From: Daphnia carinata
Taxonomy: Eukaryota; Arthropoda; Branchiopoda; Diplostraca; Daphniidae
Length of the DNA: 64,000 nucleotides
Assembly: GCF_022539665.2 (NCBI RefSeq)
Contig: NC_081333.1
Span: forward strand, 10,786,971-10,850,970
Direction of reading: 5' to 3'
Position 1 is the first letter of the stretch. Every line of letters starts with the position of its first letter. Of this stretch, positions 35,512 to 48,434 are shown in pieces. The notes under the pieces are model-generated. The model was not told the origin of the DNA and did not search any database. It saw only the letters and a program-made list of their open reading frames with translations. A program made the translations under genes and the position numbers.

Positions 35512-36559
35512 CATTTCCTCCCGATAGCGTTCGAGATTGGGGAGCACTTCAACATTCAAATGGTTCCACACACATACACCACTTTGAGAAGCCACCTCCG
35601 CCGGCGAGAGTTTAAGAGCTGCTGCTTTTTACATTTATTTATTTATTTGAGTTTTCCTTTTTTTTTTTTCTATTTGGCTGCGATTTGAATGTCACGCAGC
35701 AACCCGAATAACTGATGCTGCCCGTACATCGACGTTCAAGTCAAAAGTGCGTGAACGCGCGTTGTAGTGATGCATAGAACCTGAACGGATTCCAAACGCC
35801 AATGGCGAAGAAGACGCGCAGTTTTGACCACCTTCGTCCAATGTTTTACGACGAAACAACATGCACTTGTGTCCTTTATATTTGGTCGATTGTTTTCTTT
35901 TTCCCGACTGTTACAAGAGCGGCTATAGACGAACGCTCCTTTAAAGACGGCGAACGGAGATGTCTGGTATCGAGGTCTGTCGTGAATGGGGACGACAGGT
36001 GAATGACAACCAATCTCGCCAGATAATCGGAACTCTATTCTACTCTTTTGCTACGAGAGCCTTTTGTCGTTGTCTTTCACTATTGTTTGGATGCTGAATT
36101 TTTTTAAGGGATAAAAGGAAAAAGGGCAGCAGCAGCTCTCTGTTCAACAAGAAAATGGAGATGCGCACATTTCAAGAGGCAAAAGGAACTCAATGGATTG
36201 GCAGACAGTTTCGACAAGCCGCTAAAAAGGTGAAACGGACAACAACGAAATCATCTCTTTCTTTTTTTTTTTTTTTATTCACTCTTCACCTATCTCTGTT
36301 TTGGGAAAAAAAAAATAAAAATAGACGAAAAAAAAGTGGAAGAAATAACTCGCCGGTTGTGACGAGATGCAGATGATTTTGAGAGGCTGTTACCTGAGCG
36401 AGTAGACGCGGGACGATAGGTTCAGATGAACACGATAATACTGTATTTCTGTTTTATTTTTTTACAACCTTAAACTGAGCAAAACAAAATGAAAGGTGAA
36501 ATGGGAGAAAAACAGAAATTGTAAATTTCAATTGAAGGATATTTAAAATGTCAGGTGTT

Positions 36560-37640
36560 CCTAGTCATCCCAATCAAATTCAAAGTGGCTGCGCTAAAAG
36601 CATTTTGATTGCGTTGTATTTGAAAATTTATATTACTTAATGAAAAACAAAAATTTTATTTGGAATCGGCGTCTTATTTTGGTTGTAGTAGGCTAGTGTT
36701 CACGTAAATTACAGTCAAAATTCTAACCCCAATACAAAAATCAGGCTTCAAAAATAAGCCCGACAAAATAAGCCCGACGTTTCGATGTTTTTTTCTTTAA
36801 TTTTTAAAACATAGATATGGCTTTAAAACGAGTTATTTTTTTAAAATCAGCATTCAATTGTGTATAAAACGCGTGGTTTTTATTGATTTCCAAGAGATTT
36901 TGGTTTTTGGCTGATTTTGACAAAAGTGAGAAGGCTATAGCCTTCCCACTTTTTCAATTTTGGCTAACATCTAGATTTCATTAAAAATTCATCATTTCAA
37001 TTGGAAATTAGACAAGGATCACGAAAATCGACGTTATTTTCTCGTGGGACTCATAGATTCAGAGTTATTCGACTTTAAAGTGGCTGCGCTAAACCCACGT
37101 TGGTTGTTGTTTTACTGCGCTAAAAACATTTTGACTGCGTTGTGTTTAAAAATCTTCGTAACTTAAAGCTATTTGGAATCAGCGTTTTATTTTGATTGTA
37201 GTAGGTTGGGCTTCGTGTAAATTCCGGTCAAAATTGTAAGCCCAATGTGTTTATACAAAAAGTCGGGCTTAAAAAAATAAGTCCGACAAAATAAGCCCGA
37301 CTTTTCAATATTTTATTTTTTATTTTTTAAAACGTAGATAGGGCTTTAAAACGAGTTACGTTTTTGAAATCAGCGTTCAATTGTGAATATAAAGCGTGGT
37401 TTTTATTGATTTCCAAGAGGTTTTGGTTTTTGGCCGATTTTGACAAAAGTGAGAAGGCTATAGCCTTCCCACTTTTTCAATTTTGGCTAAATTTTAAATC
37501 TGGCCAAAAATATAAGATTCCGATTCAAATTTTAACGAGAATTCCAAAAATTGATTTTTTTTTCTTGTGGGACTATTAGTTCCAGAGTTGTTCGACTTTA
37601 ACATGGTTACACTAAACCCCCTTTGGTTCCGTTTGGTTAT
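36560..37640 (-). repeat. Interspersed repeat, copy B (tandem dimer)
   Basis: Two head-to-tail units start at about 36582 and 37077 (AAAGTGGCTGCGCTAAA), a period of about 495 bases; the second ends near 37600. Each has an AAGCCCGAC / GTCGGGCTT hairpin region and the 32-base palindrome around GAAGGCTATAGCCTTC (36922-36953 and 37445-37476). Each ends in CTCGTGGGACT or CTTGTGGGACT, which is the reverse of the GTCCCAC module of copy A. One unit has an open frame and the other has an early stop, so the frame is not conserved. Confidence 0.88.
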
Positions 37641-39926
37641 GAAAAACATAGTTTACACTTAAACAAATGACATATTCAGAATTTGATTTTCATTACGGGT
37701 TTAGCAGTAGCTTTTGTTTAATTCCAACAAAATTTTAGTCTGGCTTACTTCGTTTATGGGGATTTCAATGCAGGATCTCTATAAAATTACCAAAATAAAT
37801 GACGAACCGGCCGGCCGAAAAAAAAAAAATTGAGAATTCACGTTTTAAACTCCAACTGAGCATTGTGTGAGGGGAAAAGATGAGCCAAAATCCTTATTCT
37901 TTTTCTTTGGCATTGACGGTTTGATTGTTGTAACGGAGCACTGGGAATTTCTTAAGCTCTTTTCATCACGCTCTCTCTCTCTCTCTCTCTTGCTAAGTCT
38001 CTATCTCTTTTCTTTTCTTCTTCCCAATAAAGTCTCCGGTTTTATTTCAAACATTATATTGCAACGCACGCGTCCTCAATGCTTCAGCACTTTAAATGCC
38101 ATTCGTTTTGGAGTGTAGCTTTTCCTTCTTTGCCTCCCTGGATGATATCGAATCGACGCAGACCAATTTTAGCGAAAATGACTTGAGGATAATCGGCAGT
38201 AGGCTCGTAGATAAACTTCGTTAGACGAGTAAGAGATACTCACAAAGAGCATCACATATTCGACATCTACAGTCCATTCCCGTTCAGCCAATCCTGTGCG
38301 CATTTCACAAGTGGGTTCGTACAAACAAATCTTGGTGTGAAAATGGCTAAATAAGGAGAGAAGAGCGAATTTGGCCAACGTTATTGTTAGTCTCGAGCTT
38401 TCGATATTGGCGCTTGCATAGTTTGTTAGACCAAGTCGTGATGACAAGTCAACGGTAACGCAAAAAAAACAAAATGGTTAAAAAGAAATAGCGAAAAAAA
38501 GTTCGATTACATTCATCCCACCAGTTTGCGTCTGTCGAGTATCCAATCCAATCTAATAAATCATCGAAACTCGTTTTGTTCGTTCCTTTTTCTTTCTCAT
38601 TCGTGGCTGGCGGTGGAGGTTTTTTTGTTTTTTTTTTTGTTTTTTTGTTATACGATCTCATCCGATTGAACGCGCGGAAAAACGAATCGCTGCTTGTATA
38701 ATGAAACCGCATCCACGGTGTAATCATAATCATGCATCATGCGGTTAAACAGATGAATCGAATATTACGAGCTCTGGTGCAAAGCTGTACGCCATTCTCG
38801 TTCTCGTATAATAATATTCACACGTGAGACTAGCGAATGAAAGGGAAAGAGAGAGACGTGTCCAAACTTTAATCAATTACGGTATTTTTATATTTTCCAA
38901 TCGGTTCCGATCGATTGTGTCTGGTGCTGTGTAACGCGCCTCGCGTGTGTGCAGAGTTCCAGCCGGTTATGATAGGCCGTCACTTGTTTTTGTGTCCGTG
39001 CGCTGTGTGTGCGCCTCTTCTGAGTATCGCTTTTTATTGGATTCGTTTTTACGATGCTAACATCATATTTATTCATGTGTGTGTGTGTGTGTGTGTGGTG
39101 TGTATACATATATTGCAGCGCATCATGCAAATTGTTGGGGAGAGAAGATGGACAGGTTGAACCAACGGAGCGAAAAAGAAAAAAAGAAACTGCTTTATCT
39201 TATATTCACTGTAAATAGATAAGGAATAAAATTCTCGGCGTGAGTGCAGCTTATTTCCAGGCGACGGTCCCAGTAAAAAAAAAAAAAAAAACTTAATAAA
39301 AAAAGAGGCTAACGTTATAGAGTCTGCGTTATAGAGGTGCAGCCACATTTGTTTATTTATTTATACCTATAATACCTCTTTAACTTATTATTATTATTAT
39401 TATTGTTTCCCCCTTTTTTTTTTATTATGCCTTTTCTTTCCGGTGTTAGGTAAAAATGAGGGAAAGCGATTCACGTATAGCCGGCGCAACATTTGAATCA
39501 CGTAAAAAAAGGGGATCCGCAATATGGACGTAATTTAAATGGCCGACTGGATCTAAAAACTGTGTCCGAATGTTGCGGTGACGGACTTTCTTTCGTCGCT
39601 TGGTTTGTCCGCGATCTACGCAATCATGAGAACAACTCAAATCCGAAAATCTTTCAAACCGCAATTTTGTTTACATGGTAGAACGGAGCGCGACCATACG
39701 CCAACGAGATGGACAACACGGTCATGAGTGGGTGGACTCTCAAATGCCCGCTGAGTTGCTCAGCAGCTCGGATGCTTTACGCGCGGCCGCGTCCGCTATT
39801 ACTGCGCTTTAGAGGCTGAAGACATTGACGGCTGTGAGTAACATCTGCATGATCCGGCACGCGCCGCCACGCTCGGCCGCTCCTTCAATTAACCCTTGAT
39901 GCAACCTTTTTCTCTTCGTTTCTTAC

Positions 39927-40046
39927 AAATTGTATTGGAACTCTTGGCGCTGACTGGCCATCCCATCAACCCCGGATGGATACCCCCGCGTTTTGCGTAT
40001 ACCAAGCCAATCATTTCGTCCAAAATGAGAATCGTCTCATGGTGTT
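39927..40046 (-). other. Exon-like interval on the minus strand
   Basis: Reading on the minus strand, ACTCGCAG is followed by 120 bases open in one frame, then the strong donor GTAAGA at 39926-39921. The exon would be symmetrical, phase 1 at both ends. The translation includes ILILDEMIGLVYAKRGG and is not recognised. An alternative acceptor lies 18 bases upstream. Confidence 0.18.
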
Positions 40047-42365
40047 CTGCGAGTAATTTGAAAGCTAAAAAAATGAGAAATGAATAAGAAAATAAGCATT
40101 CACCCACTCCGTGCCGTCCGTCAACATGCCGTTCTCGGTCGTTGATGTCGTCGAATAACAAATCAACGATGACGACACGAGCAATCTCGACAGTACGGCA
40201 CACACACACACACACACACACATCATTTATATGCAAATGCAAGGTTTGCATACTGAGCGTATGAATATTATAGAATAACAAGACGAGTGAACAACATTTC
40301 ATTGGCTGCGAGACACCGTGAAAGAGGGGGGTTGATGCGGTGGGTTGAACGCGTGAATAGTTGCTAAGAAAGTTTCTCGTCTCTCTTTTGTTTTCTATCT
40401 GAATTGCTACGTGCTGTCGAGACGAAGCCATTTGTTTCTCTTTGTCTCTTGAATTCTCTTTTTTTTGTGTGTTCACGTGCATACGGTAGGGCAGACTGTA
40501 GGAAGATTTCTCTGATTCACTGGTCTGTTGGTTTGTGTCTCGTGCACTTCATGTTTTTGTCCGATCCTAATCGTTCACTTCTAAATCAAAAAGCAGAGGA
40601 GATAAGAAGATGCGCTTCTGGCCCTCCTCCCGTTCCGTAAAGAAAAACGAACAAGCTCGAGCCAAAAAGTTAAATGATACATTGCGGATGGATGGAACAA
40701 GGATAACCCTAGAACACGACGAATTCCAACAGGCCGTTTTTAGACCTGTTCGTCGTAAATAACGGATTACGCCAGCAAGAGCACGTCAACATAGTCGGCA
40801 TTGAACAAAACACTACATATGCAATTGTGGACATAGTAAAGAGAGCCCCACAACGATAAGAGACTGTCTCTCTCAGCTGGACCGTAGGCAAAATGTTTAG
40901 AGAGTTTCTTTTGCGGCGTATTTTCTTTTTTGTTTCGAACCATAGTGAATCAAAAACCCCTATCGAATAGCAAATGCGTGTATGGATGGTTTAAGCCTAA
41001 CTGCTGTTTAAAATCTCGTTTCGATCTTTATCCCGTAAGATGCGAGTCGCTAGCCGGGACTCGATCCGATCCGCTCAATAAATCACGCATAACGCCTACC
41101 CTACCTTGGTAATCATAATCGATCGAACGCGGTCGGGAATCGATGACACCACGCGGTGCGACTCGATAAAACAAAACGGAAAAAAAAACAACAACAAATG
41201 AAATAAAAATACCGAGACTGTATGCGTGTACATGCGCACAACACGGGAGAAAAGAAGAAGAAATCCCGAATGCGCACACACGCAGGTCTGCCGCCGCAAT
41301 CATGTTAAATTCGGAATACGAATGTATTCTTCATCATCGAATTGAGGAAAAAAAAAGAAAACGGGGGGAAATGAGGCAAGAAGACGTATTGATCCATCAC
41401 GTGATTGTCTTTTTCTTTTTCCTACGTCTTGGGTTGTAATGATGAAAATGCGCTTCTATCATGAACAAAACGAAGCGGCGTCAGCGGCCGAGGTGGGAAT
41501 TTTACAGAGGATCCTCTTCCGCCGCCACTCGCAGACGAAAGATCGGAGGAAACAACAGGATATTGATGTGTGTGTGTGTGTACTGTAAGCTAAGGAATGG
41601 GGATACATGACGGACAACGTATTCTCTTTTGGACGGGCTGGCCGGTCTTCACCGGCACGCGTGACCCTACTCCCTTTGCGTGTTTCCAACAATTTTTGAT
41701 AGATATATATTTATTTATATAACTATGTGATTTCCTCCGACTATGTTGGTGCATACGATGTATGCATATATAGGAGACGGGGAATTCGGGTGGGGAAAGG
41801 AATGAAAAAAAAAAAGAAAAGAAAAAAAAAAACGCGATCCGAGAAAAAACATTCCGACTAGTTTGTCTGGCCGGTGCGTTTGCGCTCCAGCGGAATCAAA
41901 GAAATAAAAATAATTCCGTGGCGTGATGCTGGGCGCTGGGCTCTTTTGTTTCCATTCCGTTTTTCTAATAGGCAGGTGGACGATGCCGTCATTTGCATAC
42001 TTCATCGGCTAGAAGCGGGTTGCCTATGCTCGGCCCTGCTCTCCCCCGTCGCGATATGACGGAGAGAGAAGGACCCTTTTTTTCTTTTGTTTCTATCTTA
42101 TGCTTTTAACCTGGCCATACTTTTAACCTCTTCGTCTTCTTTCGTCTTCTTCTTCTTCTTCTTCTTTTTTTTTTTTATATCTCAGTTAATATAAATACAA
42201 TAACACAAATTCGATTCCGGAGCTATCCCACAAAAATAAAAATTGCTGCTCCATTCAAGGCGACGGCGGAGGAGAAACGTTCCAGCCGCCGGACGGCCAC
42301 CAACCATCACACCGTCCGGGAATGTCTATCCTCCTTTTGGACAGCCTATACATTTTCCTCTCGGC

Positions 42366-42410
42366 AACAGCTGACAAGTTCATTATTATAAATGCCGGAT
42401 TTATTATCAC
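42366..42410. promoter_or_regulatory. Hox/Cdx-like and E-box cluster
   Basis: CAGCTGACA at 42368-42376 combines an E-box with a TALE-like TGACA. TTATTATAAAT at 42383-42393 and ATTTATTA at 42399-42406 are posterior-Hox/Cdx-like. The spacing is compact and the surroundings are non-coding. Confidence 0.25.
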
Positions 42411-45280
42411 GTTCGAGGTCTATTACTTCATTCCGATTTCGTCTTCTCTCTATCTCTTAGCGCGCTCACTTTGAAAAATCCCTTTCATCGTCTTCTTTTG
42501 TTTCTCCATCTCTTATTCAGATTTATTTTTATTGGAGTTTTCGAAGGGCCCTTATTCGTATGCCCTTTTAACGCTGCGCCGTTTGTTTCGTTCGGTTAAA
42601 TTGGTTTTTAAACGAGATCAGACGTCATTCTCCGTTTAAACCCCCGCTGACTTTCATGCCCGATGACCAATCGACCCGTCATTTGGGTTTTCTCTTTTTT
42701 TTTTTTTTTGCTTCTCTGCGGATCTTTAAAAGGCATGCCATTTCTTTTCTTTTCGATTGTTGCTGTTATGTTTTGTTTTCTGCTACACGTTTGGGAAAGC
42801 CAAGCACAGGATGAAGATGCTACGACGCTGAGCAAAATGGAGATTTCAAATGGGACGGGCCACTTTGGCAATACACGAAAGTTAAGAAAAGAAGAGCCAT
42901 CGGATGACCGAAATTGTCGCTGACGGGCTTCATTTGGCGTCAGCCAGGAAAACAGGATGGACCGTGTCTCTCGACGGGCGACCGGACACGCGACTCAGCC
43001 TCTGCGGGCATGTAAAACAATATAGCTATATTTAAAACAAACAAAAAAAAGAGAAAATTCATGTTTAAAAAAAAAAATGGAAGGAATTTCATTTTCGGAA
43101 GATTGGCCGAAAACAAGAAAGAAAAACAACAAACAAAAAATTGAGGATTCTTTGGTCGATTCAACATTTATTATCGAATCCGATGTACATATATCTTTAT
43201 CAATGACATACGCAGCGACACGACGATTAACGGACAAAAGGAATCGGAAATCCCGGCTGATAATCGATCAAGAACACGAGATGTTATGCTCTGATAGAAC
43301 GTACCGACGATGTGGCGGATAGGTAAAACCGATTGGATGAACACCGGCACGATGATGTTAGAAAGGAACAGAAAAAAACAAAAAGAAAACGCGCGCGTAT
43401 GTCGGAGGACTGAAAGTCGGCTGCGTGCAGTGAGTTACTAAATATATTCCCGGCACAATAATAATTACACTAGACAGCACCGGATAGCTGTATAGGTATA
43501 AGTATAAGCTGATTTGATATGCAAATATCAATGTTTTATCTAGCCGGTCCATCAGCGGGGGCACACACATCAGTTGGGGCATTCCATCCATTCGGCCATC
43601 CATCTATCCCCAGATATGTTTGTGTATTTAAATACCCAAAAAAAAAAAGAAGGGGGGGAACGGGTTACGTCTATCTTTACTTTTCTAAGTTGTTTCGCTT
43701 TCTTTCTCTCTACGTGTGTTGGTTATTGTGTGGCATCTCCATCGGGGGGAAAACAACAAGAGGAAAATATGAAATGCATTGAATAATCTCGGCAGCGGTG
43801 ATGGCGGTAGCGGCCGATTCAAGGAGCTCCTGAGACGCATAGCGCATTCCGACGCGCAATACATATAATTGAGGGCCCATATGGAGTAGATTTGAATTTG
43901 AATTGATTGCGCTTCCAAGTGAAAAGGCACAGCCAAGAGAAGCCAATGCTTTCCAAGGGTTGTGCCGGTATTGTCGAAAATCATCGAAAAGAAACAGATG
44001 TAGAGGATTGAAGAAGAAGATGATGATCGAGCAGAGAGGGAGGCACATTTTGAAAGCGAAAAAAAAAGGAGATGAAGAATAGTCAGGGGTGTATTGTTTA
44101 CTTGTGTGTGGTTTGATCGCGGGGGAGGTTAGAAAACCCTTCAGCACAAAAACATACAACAAAAAAAAAAAAAGAACACGCCGAAATCGAAGAGAAAACA
44201 TACAAGACCCAATTGTTGCTGTTGTTGTTCATGAAAGATATGATGGATCAGTTTCGGTGAGGATCCCCGTGAATGCAAGCAAGAGCTCAGCCAAGGCACA
44301 GTCCGTGCGACTCGGTAAAGATTTTAAAAAGGAGAAGAAGACGGCCCAAAAGGGAGGAGGAGGCGAAGTGTAGGGAGGGGGGCAAAAACGCTTCTGAATG
44401 TTTGTTTTGTTGATAAATCCACGACGCGATGAGCAGCGTAGAGTATCAATTACCTTGGCCTCGTACAAATCCCGACGCTGTTTAACATAATGTTTGTGCA
44501 TGTGTGGGATCGTCGGGAAAACTGGGAACCTGCCATTCTTTCCAAACGAAATTTCCCTTTGAATTCAGCACCCACTAGAGAGGAAAAAGAAAAAGTAGAA
44601 TTCAACTATTGCCCCTCGAAAAAAGAAAAACCGATCGTGAAAAAGGGGCCGACAGTGGGGAAAATCGTGACGGCGACGCTGTCTGACATGTTCAAACTAA
44701 CCGACTGCTAATGAATCAAATCTTTGAATCTCCCTGTGAGCGAGGGAGAGAGAGGCTATTCTTATTGCGAGATGATGACGTAACGATGAGCTATTCACGT
44801 TGGTGGCGGCGGCATGGGCGGCAGGGTCGTGAGACGAACTGCCCAACGGAATCCTCATTCGAATATTTCAAAAAAATCAAAAATAAATTCCGTTTTTGAT
44901 CGACATGCGGGATGTGCTTTGGACGTGTAATCAAAAGTGGATCTACCCCTCTCTTTCTCTTTTATTCGACTGGACGCCCTTGTACGATCGATCAGAACTG
45001 GTTTACCTTTTGTTTTTTTGTTTTTTTTTTCATTCTCTTTACCGTGACCGCTTTATTTTTTAAGTGGTGGCTTAAAAAAAAAAAGACAAGAGCCAAACAC
45101 AAGCAACAGGTCAAACGTTATGAACATAAGCATTCGAAAGAGAAACAGAAAGGAACTATTGTTACATAGCTGTCCATCATATTCTGGGCCTGGCCGTCAT
45201 CCATCACTGAATTGAACTGGACTTCGCCTTGGGCAGCCTACAAGGACCTTTCACAGTGGACAGTTTGAAACATCGGGGTC

Positions 45281-45295
45281 TTTATGGCTAATAAA
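45281..45295. promoter_or_regulatory. Paired Hox/Cdx-like sites TTTATGGCTAATAAA
   Basis: TTTATGG and TAATAAA lie side by side within a low-repeat island at 45180-45300. Both resemble posterior Hox/Cdx sites. Confidence 0.22.
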
Positions 45296-45353
45296 TCCAA
45301 TGTTAAAAAAAGAAAAATCTGAATCGGTTCAATATAACGCCCACGGATTCATG

Positions 45354-45367
45354 TGACGTCATGCAAA
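45354..45367. promoter_or_regulatory. CRE palindrome overlapping a POU half-site
   Basis: TGACGTCA at 45354-45361 runs directly into ATGCAAA, an octamer half-site, giving a composite bZIP/POU-like sequence. Confidence 0.3.
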
Positions 45368-45851
45368 GATCCGTTGAAAAACATTCTTGCAGCGAAAGAA
45401 CAAATTAAAATTCGTTGTAATGGTCACTCGGAGCGAGCGTGTAACCGACTGCCATCACATTATTAACATATGAACCATCCCTCTTTATGGTCGGTCGTTT
45501 CTAAAAAAAAAAAAAAAAATCATTAGTCTATCCTAATAACAGTTATGATTCATGACCTGATTATTTGAATGGGCAGACAGCAGCCGGAGCAGTTGGGCAG
45601 AGCAGGCGCGGATGTTCACACAGCTGGAGGCGAACGCGCGGGTTAAACCAATTCATTTACTGGTGGAATGGAAACGCATTAGTTCAAACCATCATTATAG
45701 TCGTAAATGGTAATAGCGTGAGAGAGCTCTAGCTTAAAGGTGCCCCTGCGTGCGTGTGTGTGGTCATGGAACGAGTGAAAAGTCGAGCAACCAGCACTGA
45801 AACCTTTTCTTTTTTTTTCCGTTTCCCTCTCATTGCCTACCATGCGTGCAG

Positions 45852-45879
45852 ACACACACACACACACACACACACACAC
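45852..45879. repeat. AC dinucleotide microsatellite
   Basis: Fourteen AC units without interruption. Confidence 0.97.
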
Positions 45880-46935
45880 TGAATCATTTCTTTATTGTTT
45901 GTTTGTTTTGTGGAGATTTTTCTGTTTCTTTTCACGCTACAAATCTTCACCTGTCAACTTTCGACTCATTTGGAAAACCGCCCATCCAATTCAGGGGGGA
46001 GGGGGGCTCATCTTATTTCGTTTGAAGCCTCTTTACTTTTGGCTTCTAAAACGCTTTGGTTTTTTTCTTTTTTTTTTTCGAGAACAAAATTAGGTTTTTC
46101 AATGAGCTTTTTCATCTTCCTTGGCCTTTTTTCTCTGAAAATGGGAAAAGACAATTGCCATGCAGAACCGTGTGCCGACGGACGTGCCATCACCAATTGT
46201 TGCTTTTGTTTTGCTCTAAACAAAGAATCACGCGGTGAACGTACGTGATGGTGATTGTTCTGTTGTTTCTCGACGACATTCGAATCACCGAAGGCCAAAC
46301 TATGAGACTCCAAAATTCCAAATGAAAATTCAGTCGTTGAAACGTGTCAGTTGACACACGATATTATGGATTTATCGCTAATTCTTAAAACACACGAAAC
46401 ACTGAGGATCAAATTCGCAGGAATCCGTACCAACCCATTAACGAGTTTCGTGAGCCCGCACGCTGTATGTTTTCCTAGTAACTGGCTTATCTCTCGAGCT
46501 CAATCCCGCGTTTCAGCACGACACTGACTCACGAGAAAAGTAAAGAAAAACTTAAAAACCAAAGAAGCTTTAATAATACCAATGCTGATGTAATTATTGA
46601 CAAAAGAAGAAGAATGGGACACTGTTTAATCTGATAAAAAACAAAACCGTTTCACGGACAGTTTCTAGCTAAACAGACTCCATAAAAATGGAAGGGAAAG
46701 GAGAGAAGAAGAGGGAAAAACCGGAATCGTTTGATCATGGTTTTCTTTGCCAAAAAAAAAAAAAATAAAAAATGTTTGGTTCCCACCAGAAAATTTCAGA
46801 TGCGTCTTATCCTGCACTGATGTGTCCTTCTGTCGACTGTGTGGTCATTTTTTTTAAATTTAAACAAACAAGAAACGAAGAAACGAGAGACACAGACGGT
46901 GGGGGAGACGCAGACAGGATGTATACTAATCTCAA

Positions 46936-46943
46936 TGACGTCA
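46936..46943. promoter_or_regulatory. CRE/ATF palindrome TGACGTCA
   Basis: Another perfect bZIP-type palindrome in non-coding sequence. Confidence 0.3.
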
Positions 46944-48383
46944 CTATGATAAATATCTGGACGTAAACAGAAATGGATGGGCGACATTGTTGGTTCAGGT
47001 CGTCTCCTCAACCTAATGGATAGTCTCCAACTTGGTTCTGCCCGATGATGGGTGGGCAATCGTTCACATTCCACCAAAAGAGAACCAAACGACACTGTAC
47101 CAGGGCGGGCCACGAGTTGGTGGTCTTCTTCTTCTTTTTTTTTCTCGTGACAATCGAGAGCAATTAGTCGGCTGCTTCACAAGGAAACCCGGACATGTAA
47201 AAAGATTCGTGTCAAAACAATTTTCGGCTAGATAAGAGAAAAAAAAAAAAAAGGTGGAAATAAAGTACTAAGTCAAAAGGTAGAGAGGGAGAGAACCAAC
47301 CGGATTTGCATTCGAAATGTCGTGTGTATTATTTATTACACGCTGCTCGCAGCAAAACTCTTTTTTCTACCTTCCATTTGAGTTTGGTGGTCGACATGTA
47401 CCTGGTCAAAAAACATACAATACGGTCAGAGCATTGCTATGTCATCTTATTGCCTCACGAAAACATACAGAGAGCGAGGTCCAGTCCCCGTCGCGTGATT
47501 GATTACCTCAACTGACAGTTTGAATGTGGTTATGAGTTCCATGATGGCGATAGAACTGGTTTACCCCCTTTTTTTTTCCTTTTCTTTTTGTTGGGATTTA
47601 TTAGTTTCAAAAAGCGATCGTGTTTACTTTCTAGGTTTCTTGGCTTAATTGAGTTTGTCGTTTTCCTTTTTTCGCTTATCGCCCATACTGATAACATTGA
47701 CTTGGGAACAAGTGAAGGCAAAAGAAACCGAACGAGAGCCCTGCGTTATTAGATATCATACGAACGGGGCTGATAACAGCTCAAATATCGCGAAATGTCA
47801 TATAAATTTGGCTTTTGCTATCCAAACTGCGGTCGAAAGGGGAGGATCGAATATCGATGTCGTCGGTGTTGTCATTTTTCTTCTTCCACACACACTTTCT
47901 TGTTTTTTGTTTACGTTAATGGGGGTTAAATTGAAATTCTTGTTTCAATTCTACTTGGCTTGGCTCCCCTTTCTACCGTTGTTATTGCAATGGATGGCCA
48001 AGGTTTGTTTTAACTTCATCAACAAGAACGTTAAGTATCTGCCTCGTCTCTGTCTCAAACAACGACGAACAAATTCATGGCAAACGAAATGGAGAACGAC
48101 GTTGAACAAAAAAGCGAGGCAAAGAGAATTTGCCTGGGCCGTGATGCCATCAGACGGCGCGCGTCATCCTCGTCATTGATAACAACCAGCTGAATAAAGA
48201 GGGGGGGCAAAGAAAAACAAAACAAGATAGCGAATATTTTTGTATCATATGAACCCGACTGGTTCCGTTATTATTTTTCATTTGACCTGTTTAAGCGCTA
48301 GGCATTTCGTGCGACTGTGTGTGGTCAAACACAAGCTAAAATGCGCACATCTTATCTTATTCATATGACATGTTGGAAACCGC

Positions 48384-48385
<2 letters not shown>

Positions 48386-48431
<46 letters not shown>
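48386..48431. repeat. GA microsatellite, 23 units
   Basis: The longest dinucleotide run in the window. GA runs of this size can bind GAGA-type factors or form triplexes; here it may simply be a microsatellite. Confidence 0.97.

Positions 48432-48434
<3 letters not shown>

Larger units (their letters stand above)
20401..36559. other. Gene-poor region between repeat copies A and B
   Basis: Apart from the low-confidence ORFs and exon-like intervals listed separately, I see no gene. The sequence alternates homopolymer-rich segments with low-repeat islands at about 22080-22470, 23830-24200, 27060-27330, 28690-28960 and 31860-32070. Microsatellites include AT/TG near 22789-22822, CT near 29127-29146 and GA at 29813-29839. 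The interval 35200-35250 is locally GC-rich. Confidence 0.55.

Noticed and set aside
37364-37579. 71-residue open frame in repeat copy B
   Set aside because: Same repeat-derived frame as at 19323-19544; not conserved as coding between units.
39889-40482. 197-codon minus-strand frame read as one gene
   Set aside because: It crosses a CA microsatellite and has no coherent composition; only the 39927-40046 segment looks exon-like and is reported separately.
47649-48179. 176-codon open frame with some protein-like stretches
   Set aside because: Starts at TTG with no ATG nearby, no splice context or domain, and about one frame of this length is expected by chance.
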